In this document: one piece after another, positions 15,573 to 24,229 of the stretch
How positions within the stretch are numbered: position 1 is the first letter of the stretch
Layout of the letters: each line of letters starts with the position of its first letter
Assembly: GCA_019136655.1 (NCBI GenBank)
Contig: JAGVTU010000011.1
Span: 1 to 35,287 of the forward strand
Direction: 5' to 3'
Source of the DNA: Bacteroidota bacterium
GTDB taxonomy: Bacteria; Bacteroidota; Bacteroidia; AKYH767-A; OLB10
DNA: 35,287 nucleotides
Translations under genes and position numbers: made by a program
The notes under the pieces: model-generated
Seen by the model: only the letters and a program-made list of their open reading frames with translations
Told to the model about the DNA's origin: nothing
Database searches by the model: none

Positions 15573-16205
15573 TTAATTTTCCTCCTCATAATTTTCATCA
15601 CCACTCATTTCAACATCGTCCATGTCCTCATCTGATTCGTCATCTTCGCCTTCTTCACCTTCAAGCGATGCTGCATCGTCCTCATCATATTCTTCATCAC
15701 CCGCAAAGCTATCAGAAGTTTCATTATCGTCAGAAAAATCCTCATCAGTCAACAGACCGTCTTCTTCAGTAACTGAAGGAGGAATTACAACTTTGAACTG
15801 TTTGGGTGCTTCACCAATCACCTTCTTAACAAAAGGATAGGATTGATGTGAATCAGCAGTTGGAAGAATCTTTATCAGTTCGACATGAAATGCCCAAATA
15901 CTTTCACTCTCAATTACAAAATAAATTTTCTGATGTGGGTCGGCAATATAATTTTTCAGCAACGCTTTTGCCATTAAAGCTACCGGCTTTCCGTCTTTGA
16001 GTTTGCCTTCCTTATTGGTAATTTCAGTTCCTTTTTTCCAACTGTCGTTGCTCATGTAAAACGAAGCAACACCATGATCCTCGAAACCAATGGAGGATAA
16101 TATGGTAGTATAAAACTGAGCAAATGTTTGTTCGGAGGTTACTTCAATCTCACGATAAACATCTTCGTAATCTTCGAATGAAATTTTAAATCTGTAAACG
16201 GCCAT
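15573..16205 (-). CDS. PRiA4 ORF-3-like protein (IS1096 passenger TnpR family)
   Basis: This 210-residue protein has an N-terminal domain, residues 1-140, matching the plasmid pRiA4b ORF-3 / IS1096-passenger 'TnpR' family: AVYRFKISFEDYEDVYREIE, a SSIGFEDHGVASFYMSNDSW segment and KIYFVIESESIWAFHVELI. The database name is misleading, since no recombinase features are seen; in Bacteroidota these are chromosomal proteins of unknown role. The last 65 or so residues form an extreme Asp/Glu tail with few basic residues, suggesting disorder and contact with basic partners. A -7 match lies about 40 bases upstream, and an intrinsic terminator follows the stop. Confidence 0.75.
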   Translation of the reverse strand: MAVYRFKISFEDYEDVYREIEVTSEQTFAQFYTTILSSIGFEDHGVASFYMSNDSWKKGTEITNKEGKLKDGKPVALMAKALLKNYIADPHQKIYFVIESESIWAFHVELIKILPTADSHQSYPFVKKVIGEAPKQFKVVIPPSVTEEDGLLTDEDFSDDNETSDSFAGDEEYDEDDAASLEGEEGEDDESDEDMDDVEMSGDENYEEEN

Positions 16206-16239
16206 AATCCGGTAATACTTTCCTTTGATTTTATGTGCT

Positions 16240-16247
16240 CAAAAATA
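16240..16247 (-). promoter_or_regulatory. Candidate -7 promoter element for the PRiA4-like gene
   Basis: The minus strand reads TATTTTTG, matching TAnnTTTG, which predicts a leader of about 28 bases before the ATG at 16205. It lies in the divergent intergenic region shared with the C25 peptidase gene. Confidence 0.4.
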
Positions 16248-16359
16248 CGGTTTTAAGAAATTAGTTTTACATTGTGAAAAACAATTTTTTCAAGAAAAAC
16301 GACTTTTTAGCATGTGAAAAAAATAACTATATTTTTACATAACGATGGGTAAAAACAAC

Positions 16360-16367
16360 TACATTTG
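16360..16367 (+). promoter_or_regulatory. Candidate -7 promoter element for the C25 peptidase
   Basis: TACATTTG matches TAnnTTTG exactly, 18 bases before the ATG at 16386, predicting a very short leader of about 12 bases. No -33 TTG is found; TTTAC lies in the expected area. Confidence 0.45.
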
Positions 16368-16385
16368 GATATAAATTTCTCTGCC

Positions 16386-19300
16386 ATGCGTAAAATCATA
16401 CTGCTTTCATTCTTTACTCTATTATTGGCACCTCTGTATTTACATGCTTCATGGATCAATACAGGTTCTGATAAAGCTGTAAAACCTACCATTGAAGTTC
16501 AAAGCACTGTTGAAACTTCAACAATACATGTTCGGCTACATGGATTTGATTTAAACCGAGTAAGAACAGCTCAGGGAGAGTATTATAAAACGGACGGCCC
16601 TGACCTGACACCTTTACTTCAAAAAGATGCTCCTGATTTGAGCAAGCTGACAGTTTCTTTAATTATTCCTGACGATGGAAATATGCAGTTGACAGTAAAT
16701 GTAAATCACTTTACAGATTATCAGAATATACTTATTGCGCCATCCAAAGGAAATCTTTACAGAAATATAAATCCTGATGAAGTGCAATTTCATTTTGGTG
16801 ATGTGTATGGTAAAGACGAATTTTTTCCGGGCAAAACAGCTGAGCTGATGGAACCATTTGTTCTGAGAGATTTCAGAGGGCAGTCAGTGTGGATTTATCC
16901 TTTTCAGTACAATCCGGTTTCAAAAGTGCTGAGAGTTTATACTGATATTTCTATCACAGTAACGCGCAGTGCAGATACAGCACCTTCTGTGAATGTATTG
17001 CAAAGAGCAAAACCACTTCAGAAAATTGACCGTGATTTTTCTCTCATCTATCAAACACAGTTCAGAAATGCAGCGGCTGCCATCAACTATGTTCCGGTAG
17101 AAGAGGAGGGAGAGATGCTGATTATTTCATATCCGTCATTCATTCCTGCACTGGATTCTTTTGTTGACTGGAAAATCAAAAAAGGTATTCCCGTAACAGT
17201 TGTTGATGTAACTACTATTGGCAGTACTGCTGCGCAGTTGCAGAGTTATATTTCAGCATTTTATTTTAGTCATGATCTAAAATATGTGCTGCTGGTTGGC
17301 GACATACAGCAAATACCGAGTTTAACAGCATCAGGTGGTGCTTCCGATCCAAGCTATGGTTATATTGTAGGCAATGATTCTTATGCCGAAGTTTTTGTAG
17401 GACGTTTCAGCGCGCAGAATATTTCAGAGGTAGAAACTCCGGTAAATCGCACCATCACCTATGAAAGAAATCCTGACCCCAATGGAACCTGGTACAGCAA
17501 AGGAATTTGTATTGCATCCAATCAGGGACCGGGTGATAACAATGAAATGGATTATGAACATGAGCAAATTATCCGCGCAAAAGAACTTGCATTTACATAT
17601 ACTGATGTTGCAGAGTTGTATGATGGTACGCAGGGAGGTAATGACCAACCCGGCAATCCTACTGCTGCTATGCTTGCCAATGAAATCAACAGCGGAAGCG
17701 CCATCATCAACTATACCGGTCATGGCAGCACGGTTTCGTTTAGTACAACAGGATTTTCTAACAATGATATTGCAGGATTAACCAATACTGGGATGTGGCC
17801 GTTTATCTGGAGTGTAGGTTGTGTGAATGGTGAGTTTAACAACGGAACTTGTTTTGGCGAAGCGTGGCTGAGAGCCACCTACAACAATGAACCTTCAGGT
17901 GCCATTGCAACGTTTATGTCGAGCATCAATCAGTCGTGGAGCCCACCTATGGCAGGCCAGGACGAGATGGTAGATTTGCTCGTAGGCTCTCATGGAACTA
18001 TCAAGCGTACGTTTGGCGGACTGAGTGTAAATGGTTGCATGTTTATGAATGACAAATATGGTACTGCAGGAGATGTAATGACTGACACCTGGCATTGCTT
18101 TGGCGATCCGTCATTGAATGTGAGAACAGCAACGCCATTTTACATTACAGCCAATCATCAGCCTGTGCTGAATGTGGGCGATGATCATCTTCTGGTAAAT
18201 TGCAATACCGACAGTGCTTTTGCATGCCTTAGCAGCCATGGTCAGATTCTGGCAACAGGATTGGTAAGTGGCGGTGCAGTTACTTTAAATTTTCCAATGG
18301 TTACGGCCGTTGATACTTTATTTCTCACCATCACTGCATTCAATGCAGTTCCTTATATGATGGAAATACCGGTAGGTTCTTTCAGCGGTCCGTTTGTTAC
18401 TACTGTAACAGATGCAGTAAATGATACACTTGGAAACAACAATCAACTTGTAGATTATGGCGAACAAATACATGTGGACCTTACTCTTCAGAATTTTGGA
18501 CTGACTGATGCTGTAAACGTGACTTATACCGTAAGTACAACCAACAATCATGTAACATTGTTGCAAAACACAGGCAGCGCAGGAACAATAGCACCTTCAG
18601 CACAGGTGGTTGTTCCCGGAGCATTTACTTACAGTGTAAATAATCTCATTCCTGATAATGAAACAGTACAGTTTACAGTAGAGTTAACTGACTCTGCAGG
18701 CAACCAATGGCAATCGGTTGTCAGTCATGTATTGAGAGCACCCTCACTTAGTGTTTATAGTATTCATGTAAGTGATTTATCAGGAAACGGCAATGGCAGA
18801 TTAGACCCGGGAGAAAATGCAAATTTGGTTATTAGGACAATGAACAAAGGTCATAGCAACAGCCCGGCATGCACATCTACAATTTCAACTGCCAGTCCGT
18901 ATCTCACCATCAATAATGCATCCTACAGCAATGGAGTTATTAATGCTTTGGGTTATTCAGATGCCACTTTCAACGTAACATTAGCATCGAATGTGCAGGT
19001 TGGTACGCTGCTCGATTTACAGTTTGATATTGCAGGAGGAAGTTATAACGACAGTAAATTGTTTTACCTGATAGCAGGAGAAGTTCTTGAAGATTTTGAA
19101 ACAGGAGATTTTACAAAATTCCCCTGGCAGAATACATTCACGCATCCATGGGTTATTACAGCGAACAATACATTTCAGGGAACTTATTCTGCACAAACAG
19201 CATCTATGGCTGACGGTGATACATCTACATTGTCTATTCAGTTGAATGTGCTCTCTGACGATTATATTTCATTCTACACACTCATATCTACTGAGCTGAA

Positions 19301-19760
19301 CTGGGACTTTGTAAATTTCTACATTGACGGAGCTTTGAGAGACAGTTATTCAGGTGTGGAAGCTTGGACATATCGCAGTTATCCTGTCAATTCAGGAATA
19401 CATACATTCACATGGTCTTACATCAAAGATCCTGTTTGTTGCACCGGTGGACTGGATATGGCTGTGCTTGATAACATACATTTTCCTCCATCAACTGCTG
19501 TTACTTCAGTAAATGATTTGACAAACGATATTAACTCTGTAGCTCTTTATCCGAACCCTGCAACAGATTATATTTTCATTTCCACTCCTGAGAAAGCAAT
19601 GGTTTCTGTTTGCGGTTTGGATGGAAAGAAAGTTTTGGCTGATCAAACTGCTGATGGAAAAAACATACAAATAGATGTTTCATCACTGGCATCAGGTATG
19701 TACATTGTTACCTTGCAGACTGAAAATAAGATTACGAAATCAAAATTTTTGAAGCGGTAA
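16386..19760 (+). CDS. Gingipain-like C25 cysteine peptidase, T9SS cargo
   Basis: I take the ATG at 16386 (1124 residues) because it begins directly with the signal peptide MRKIILLSFFTLLLAPLYLHA; an upstream in-frame TTG would add seven non-signal residues. Residues 25-225 resemble the gingipain prodomain. Residues 240-590 are the C25 catalytic domain, with His446 in INYTGHGS and Cys479 in IWSVGCVNGEF as the dyad. Several Ig/CARDB-like beta domains follow (about 620-900), then a domain at about 910-1030 (VLEDFETGDFTKFPW). A type A T9SS sorting domain closes the protein (SVALYPNPATDYIFI to ITKSKFLKR). It should be a secreted or cell-surface endopeptidase; specificity cannot be read from the sequence. 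A strong terminator follows. Confidence 0.9.
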   Translation: MRKIILLSFFTLLLAPLYLHASWINTGSDKAVKPTIEVQSTVETSTIHVRLHGFDLNRVRTAQGEYYKTDGPDLTPLLQKDAPDLSKLTVSLIIPDDGNMQLTVNVNHFTDYQNILIAPSKGNLYRNINPDEVQFHFGDVYGKDEFFPGKTAELMEPFVLRDFRGQSVWIYPFQYNPVSKVLRVYTDISITVTRSADTAPSVNVLQRAKPLQKIDRDFSLIYQTQFRNAAAAINYVPVEEEGEMLIISYPSFIPALDSFVDWKIKKGIPVTVVDVTTIGSTAAQLQSYISAFYFSHDLKYVLLVGDIQQIPSLTASGGASDPSYGYIVGNDSYAEVFVGRFSAQNISEVETPVNRTITYERNPDPNGTWYSKGICIASNQGPGDNNEMDYEHEQIIRAKELAFTYTDVAELYDGTQGGNDQPGNPTAAMLANEINSGSAIINYTGHGSTVSFSTTGFSNNDIAGLTNTGMWPFIWSVGCVNGEFNNGTCFGEAWLRATYNNEPSGAIATFMSSINQSWSPPMAGQDEMVDLLVGSHGTIKRTFGGLSVNGCMFMNDKYGTAGDVMTDTWHCFGDPSLNVRTATPFYITANHQPVLNVGDDHLLVNCNTDSAFACLSSHGQILATGLVSGGAVTLNFPMVTAVDTLFLTITAFNAVPYMMEIPVGSFSGPFVTTVTDAVNDTLGNNNQLVDYGEQIHVDLTLQNFGLTDAVNVTYTVSTTNNHVTLLQNTGSAGTIAPSAQVVVPGAFTYSVNNLIPDNETVQFTVELTDSAGNQWQSVVSHVLRAPSLSVYSIHVSDLSGNGNGRLDPGENANLVIRTMNKGHSNSPACTSTISTASPYLTINNASYSNGVINALGYSDATFNVTLASNVQVGTLLDLQFDIAGGSYNDSKLFYLIAGEVLEDFETGDFTKFPWQNTFTHPWVITANNTFQGTYSAQTASMADGDTSTLSIQLNVLSDDYISFYTLISTELNWDFVNFYIDGALRDSYSGVEAWTYRSYPVNSGIHTFTWSYIKDPVCCTGGLDMAVLDNIHFPPSTAVTSVNDLTNDINSVALYPNPATDYIFISTPEKAMVSVCGLDGKKVLADQTADGKNIQIDVSSLASGMYIVTLQTENKITKSKFLKR

Positions 19761-19775
19761 AAGAATAATCCCGCT

Positions 19776-19818
19776 AATAAGCACCGGCAATCTGTTACAG
19801 GTTCCGGTGTTTATTTTT
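19776..19818 (+). terminator. Intrinsic terminator after the C25 peptidase
   Basis: AATAAGCACCGG (19776-19787) pairs with CCGGTGTTTATT (19804-19815), including one G-T pair, across a 16-base loop, followed by more T. The right arm contains the stop codon of the convergent aminotransferase gene. The T-tract favours the plus strand. Confidence 0.75.
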
Positions 19819-21025
19819 TAAGCACTTCGGTAACAGCTTCTGTCAGTGATGAAATTACAAATTGCTGTTGCTCGTCAGTGAGATTATAAAACAGAGGTAA
19901 GGATATTTCGCTGATGCAGGTTTGATGTGCAACAGGATAATCCGTAATCTGATATCCCAGGTTTTTATAAAATGACAACATCGGTACAGGGATGAAGTGC
20001 ATGTTCACTGCAATGTCTTTATCAAACATTTTCTGCATGATGGTATCGCGCTGTGTTTCGCTGCAGTCTTTTATGCGCAATGCATACAGATGATAACAGG
20101 TTTCAGCAGTTCGAGTTGCTGATGGTGGCAACAGTGCCCAGTCAAAATGTTCAAATGCTTTGTTATAATTTACTGTAAGCTCTTTTCGTCTGGCAATGGT
20201 TTCATCATAACGCGAAAGTTCAACCAGTCCGATAGAGGCCATGATATCCGTCATATTGCATTTGTAGCCTGCTTCAATAATGTCGTAGCGCCAGTTTCCT
20301 TTTTGCATTTTAGCCAAGGCATCTTTATTCTGACCATGGAGCGTATAAATGCAGAGATAATTATAAATATCCTGATTGCTGAAAGAAGCAGGAAGATTCA
20401 GCGCAACAGCACCGCCTTCTGCAGTGGTCAGGTTCTTCACTGCATGGAAAGAGAACACAGTTACATCAGTAAGTGTTCCGGTTTTCTTTCCTTTATAAAC
20501 AGCACCAAAGGAATGAGCAGCATCTGAAAGTACCAGAATTCTTCCGAGTTTTTTTTGCACATCATTTTCAGCCACGAAAACATTCTTTACATCATCTGCT
20601 TTTACAAGGGAATTGATGGCATCATAATCACAGGGAAATCCACCAAAATCAACAGGCATGATAACCTTGGTTTTTGTTGTAATCAGTTTTCTGATGTTGG
20701 CAACATCAATATTAAAATCATTCCCAATATCAGCAAACACCGGTTTGGCACCACAATGTATTACCACATTGGCAGTGGCAGAATAAGTGTATGCCGGCAG
20801 AATTACTTCATCACCTTCTTTAACTCCAAACCAGCGCAGCATAATTTCCAACCCGGCAGTGGCAGAATTCAGAGCAAGCACATTTTCAGCGTTGCAGTAT
20901 TGCGCTAGTTCCTTTTCGAAACGTTTGGTTTTGGGGCCTGTGGTAATCCATCCTGACAACAGCGTATCTGCAACTTCGTCAATTACTTTTTGATCCATCC
21001 GCGGAGGAGCAAAGGGGACTTTCAT
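19811..21025 (-). CDS. DegT/DnrJ/EryC1/StrS family sugar aminotransferase
   Basis: This 404-residue PLP enzyme shows all key motifs: PFAPPRMDQ at the start, SATAGLE (54-60) for phosphate binding, LPAYTYSAT (76-84), Asp168 in SDAAHSFGA contacting the pyridine nitrogen, and the Schiff-base Lys197 in FSFHAVKNLTTAEGG. Family members transfer an amino group to a nucleotide-linked keto-sugar, supplying an amino sugar for surface polysaccharide. It is the last gene of the polysaccharide cluster, 33 bases downstream of the O-antigen-ligase-like gene, and has its own TACTTTTG -7 match. The specific sugar cannot be told; no partner dehydratase is in the window. Confidence 0.9.
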   Translation of the reverse strand: MKVPFAPPRMDQKVIDEVADTLLSGWITTGPKTKRFEKELAQYCNAENVLALNSATAGLEIMLRWFGVKEGDEVILPAYTYSATANVVIHCGAKPVFADIGNDFNIDVANIRKLITTKTKVIMPVDFGGFPCDYDAINSLVKADDVKNVFVAENDVQKKLGRILVLSDAAHSFGAVYKGKKTGTLTDVTVFSFHAVKNLTTAEGGAVALNLPASFSNQDIYNYLCIYTLHGQNKDALAKMQKGNWRYDIIEAGYKCNMTDIMASIGLVELSRYDETIARRKELTVNYNKAFEHFDWALLPPSATRTAETCYHLYALRIKDCSETQRDTIMQKMFDKDIAVNMHFIPVPMLSFYKNLGYQITDYPVAHQTCISEISLPLFYNLTDEQQQFVISSLTEAVTEVLKK

Positions 21026-21044
21026 ATTCTCAAAATTTAAAATG

Positions 21045-21052
21045 CAAAAGTA
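21045..21052 (-). promoter_or_regulatory. Candidate -7 promoter element for the aminotransferase
   Basis: The minus strand reads TACTTTTG, matching TAnnTTTG, with a leader of about 14 bases before the ATG at 21025. It would allow the aminotransferase to be expressed apart from the rest of the cluster. Confidence 0.4.
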
Positions 21053-21057
21053 GGTTA

Positions 21058-22305
21058 TTATTCAGTTGCCGGGAGTTGTTGCTTTTTCATTTCTTCTATG
21101 ATCTGAATACTGAACAGCGAATAAAAAAACGAGAAAAACATAATTCCTGCCTGCCTTTCAAAAATAGATTCAGTGAGCATGTTGAACATAAAAATTATCA
21201 AAAGACAGATAAACTGATAATGGCGGTAACGAATGGAGTAATAAAGTGGAACAAGAAACATGGTAAGCAACAATGTGAGTCCTGCCAGGCCCAATATCAC
21301 TCCTGTTTGCAAATATTGATTGTGCGGATCAAAGTGGTTTTGATAAGCATATTGAAATTTATTTTTTAGAAAAACCGAATCCAGTTCAGCACGTGAGTCA
21401 CCTGTACCCACACCTGTAAGCGGATTGCTTTCTATAACCTGATAGGCATTGATCCAGAGAGGAATTCTGAGTGTAGTACTGTTGTATTCCTTTTTAGTAA
21501 AATCAAAATAGTTTTCGTTTTCATGCAAAAATCTTTCAACCTGTTCAAATCGGTTTACATTTTTCAGAGAAAAATAATCAAAGAATACAATGAGCAAAAT
21601 CAACAACAAACCATACAGCGAATACTTAAGAAACTTTCCTGAAGCCTTTATTTTTAACATAAAATATAATAGCACCGTGATATAGGAAACCACAGTAGCA
21701 AGTCTGCTTGCTAAGAGTGTGATATTTAAGATGAAAAAAACTATTAGAATCAGATAGAAAGTTTTTTGGTTCTTAAACCTGAAATCATCGGAATTGAAAA
21801 TTCCGTCTATCAGAAAAATGATGGCCATGTTCAGATAAATTGTAAAATACTGTACATGCATTGTCTTGGAAAAGGATATGTAATAAAACACATCCATGTT
21901 TTTTGTCAAACGGTATTGAATTATGGCAGTGACAATATCATAAATACAAACTGCAACACAACCCGCAATGAAAAAGAATTTTACCTTTTTCAGTACATGG
22001 TTGATGGGTGTACTTTTTGAAAGTAATAACGGAAATATCAGAAATGACAATTTGGTTTGTATATTATTGAATCCTGCTTTTAAGTCATCTGTATATGTTA
22101 AACCAATTAAATGTAAAACATAAAATGCAATGGGTAGAATCAGAATACTGTTTAAAGGAGAAACAAAATCACGTTTCCTGTAGAAATCTATCAGTGAACC
22201 CACAATAAAAACAGCAACAGCAATATTGACATAAAGCTGTGGTAATGGCAGTGCGAATGCCAGCAGGCATATTGCTATAACATAAATGTCCTTAAAGGCC
22301 GACAA
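21058..22305 (-). CDS. O-antigen ligase/polymerase family membrane protein
   Basis: This 415-residue protein has about 10-12 hydrophobic segments. It has the large periplasmic loop of the WaaL/Wzy_C superfamily: NPLTGVGTGDSRAELD, then FDPHNQYLQTGVILGLAGL at about 325-345, where His of HNQYL is the conserved catalytic-region residue. It either joins polysaccharide to a lipid acceptor or polymerises repeat units. The start appears to be TTG at 22305 (residues SAFKDIYVIAIC), as an in-frame stop lies four codons upstream and no in-frame ATG exists before the first membrane segment. A second polymerase-like protein lies upstream at 24230-25507, so ligase is the more likely role here. Confidence 0.8.
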   Translation of the reverse strand: MSAFKDIYVIAICLLAFALPLPQLYVNIAVAVFIVGSLIDFYRKRDFVSPLNSILILPIAFYVLHLIGLTYTDDLKAGFNNIQTKLSFLIFPLLLSKSTPINHVLKKVKFFFIAGCVAVCIYDIVTAIIQYRLTKNMDVFYYISFSKTMHVQYFTIYLNMAIIFLIDGIFNSDDFRFKNQKTFYLILIVFFILNITLLASRLATVVSYITVLLYFMLKIKASGKFLKYSLYGLLLILLIVFFDYFSLKNVNRFEQVERFLHENENYFDFTKKEYNSTTLRIPLWINAYQVIESNPLTGVGTGDSRAELDSVFLKNKFQYAYQNHFDPHNQYLQTGVILGLAGLTLLLTMFLVPLYYSIRYRHYQFICLLIIFMFNMLTESIFERQAGIMFFSFFYSLFSIQIIEEMKKQQLPATE

Positions 22306-22427
22306 ACATTTTAAATTTCAAGCAAATAAAATGAATTAATAAATAAAAGTGTCAGTAAGAGTAATAAATATCTTTAAATAGCATGCATAAAATCATACTT
22401 AAAACCATACATGAATATTGCATGACA

Positions 22428-23384
22428 TTATTTTGATTTAAAAAGCATACGGAAAAAACCGATAATGAATCCTGAACCATAAGCGAGATGTAAGCAAGGA
22501 AATATCAGTAAACACCATAATTTTTCCTGAAAAGAACCTTTTGCACTTGAAGAAAAATACACGTTCAGTAAAAGATAAATGACTGCCGGCAAGAAGGCTA
22601 AATTGCCAACAAGCAAATAAGAGATGGGAAGCGTGAGGAAGTACAGTGTAAATGCCGAAGGAATAAGATGTCTTGGTTTTATTTCAGAGGAGACTTTCTT
22701 TAATACCAAAGGTTTGAAATATCCATATTGAAAATACTGGCTGAAAAGTTTTTTTAAGCTGCTACGGGGAAAGTACCACGATTTAATATCCGGATTAAGA
22801 TAAATTAATTTACCCAAACTCTTAGCGCGATAATGAAATTCATCGTCCTGATTTCTGATCATATTTACATCAAACAAACCCGTATCCCGAAATATTTCTC
22901 TTTTCCATGCGCCTAAATAAACACTGTCAACGTATCCTCTTAAAGTATCATCATGAAAAGCACTGTTGCCAACACCAAAAGAGTGTGATGTGCAATATGC
23001 CACAGCTTTCTGAAATGCAGTGGTTCCTTTTGCTCTCATGGGTCCACCTACAATATCAGCCTTCACGTTTGAATATGTTTCAAGAATTTTGCTGAAATAA
23101 TCTGATTCGTAATGTGTATGGGCATCAAGGCGAATGATAATTTCTCCGCTTGAATTTTGTATTCCTATATTCAATGCAAACGGAACATATTTATCAGGAT
23201 TATTAAATAATTTAATGTTGGGATACTTCTTTGTCCACTCTTTTATAATGGCTACAGTGTTATCCGTTGAACCACCGTCAATAATCAACAATTCCTTTTC
23301 TGCAGGCAATGCAGAAGTGAAAAATTCAAGCAATTGAGTTATATACTTTTCTTCATTGTAAGCAGGGCAGAGGACAGTAATCAT
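22428..23384 (-). CDS. GT2 glycosyltransferase, ExoA-like
   Basis: This 318-residue protein has a GT-A domain at residues 1-230: ITVLCPAYNEEKYI, LLIIDGGSTDNTVAI, and the metal-binding DxD-type site in IIRLDAHTHYESDYF (about 87-101). NQDDEFHYRA at about 179-188 is the probable catalytic-base region. Two or three hydrophobic segments follow (about 240-315), anchoring it to the inner membrane. The pattern resembles ExoA-type exopolysaccharide transferases. It should add one sugar to a lipid-linked repeat unit; donor and acceptor are unknown. It lies 16 bases downstream of the second GT2 gene. Confidence 0.85.
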   Translation of the reverse strand: MITVLCPAYNEEKYITQLLEFFTSALPAEKELLIIDGGSTDNTVAIIKEWTKKYPNIKLFNNPDKYVPFALNIGIQNSSGEIIIRLDAHTHYESDYFSKILETYSNVKADIVGGPMRAKGTTAFQKAVAYCTSHSFGVGNSAFHDDTLRGYVDSVYLGAWKREIFRDTGLFDVNMIRNQDDEFHYRAKSLGKLIYLNPDIKSWYFPRSSLKKLFSQYFQYGYFKPLVLKKVSSEIKPRHLIPSAFTLYFLTLPISYLLVGNLAFLPAVIYLLLNVYFSSSAKGSFQEKLWCLLIFPCLHLAYGSGFIIGFFRMLFKSK

Positions 23385-23400
23385 TTTTAAGGGAGATACT

Positions 23401-24219
23401 TTAATTAAAATATGTTTGAACGATAAACCTTACTGATTCATATAGCCACGAAACATGCTTTCTGTTTTTGAAAATGCCTGAAGTGCTGTGTTCATGGTGG
23501 ATGATTTTCAGAGTGGGGAGAAATACCACTTTAAGATTTTTAATTCTGCATTGTTCAGCAAGATATAATTCTTCGCAATACAAAAACGAAGGATATTTCA
23601 GAGTGCAGTTATTTGCAAAGAATTCTTTGGTGAAAATGATAAAAGATCCATGCACTGCATATACTTCTCTTTCATCTTCGGTTGGTTTAGATGTTAGGGA
23701 ATTACCAATGATTCGTTTGAGATACGCTCCTGATTGATAAAGTAAATAAGTCAAATAGGTACTGAAAAACAACATCCATATCTTCAATCTGGTTCTGTCA
23801 GGACGTTTTTCGTAAATAGGATTTTGAAAATGCCCGGTAAGTGATGACTTAATTTCAGGTCCAATGATACCAACATTATTTTTTTTGAATGTCAGTAGAT
23901 TCTGAATGAAGTACTCTGAGCAGAATTCAATATCAGTATTACAAAGTATAATTAGTTCAGGATTAGATTTTGTATGCTCGATGAAATATTCATAGGCATA
24001 ATGCGCACCATTCAGATATCCTAAATTTTTTTCAGGATTGATAATCCAAACTTTATCGTGAGTGATATTTTTGATATCAGAAGGTTGAATCTTTTGGTCA
24101 CCGTTGTTGACGATTACAACTTTATAATCTGCATTTTTCTGCAATGCAAGTTGCGTATCAACAAAGGATATTACTTCGTTATTGTTGTTATAGTTGATGA
24201 GCAGCAATATTACTTCCAT
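23401..24219 (-). CDS. GT2 glycosyltransferase, WbbL-like
   Basis: This 272-residue GT-A protein has ILLLINYNNNNEVISF at the start, YKVVIVNNGD (about 33-42), INPEKNLGYLNGAHYAYEYF (61-80) and LIILCNTDIEF (about 89-99), where Asn-Thr-Asp replaces the classical DxD. This set is typical of rhamnosyltransferase-like GT2 enzymes of the WbbL group. No true membrane span is seen apart from a hydrophobic stretch at about 145-165. It starts ten bases after the upstream Wzy-like gene, so it belongs to the same transcript. Sugar specificity is inferred only by family. Confidence 0.82.
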   Translation of the reverse strand: MEVILLLINYNNNNEVISFVDTQLALQKNADYKVVIVNNGDQKIQPSDIKNITHDKVWIINPEKNLGYLNGAHYAYEYFIEHTKSNPELIILCNTDIEFCSEYFIQNLLTFKKNNVGIIGPEIKSSLTGHFQNPIYEKRPDRTRLKIWMLFFSTYLTYLLYQSGAYLKRIIGNSLTSKPTEDEREVYAVHGSFIIFTKEFFANNCTLKYPSFLYCEELYLAEQCRIKNLKVVFLPTLKIIHHEHSTSGIFKNRKHVSWLYESVRFIVQTYFN

Positions 24220-24229
24220 GGCTAATGTG

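Noticed and set aside
15573..16205. Transposon-borne recombinase suggested by the family name 'IS1096 passenger TnpR'
   Set aside because: No recombinase catalytic residues, terminal repeats or transposase are nearby; the name is historical.
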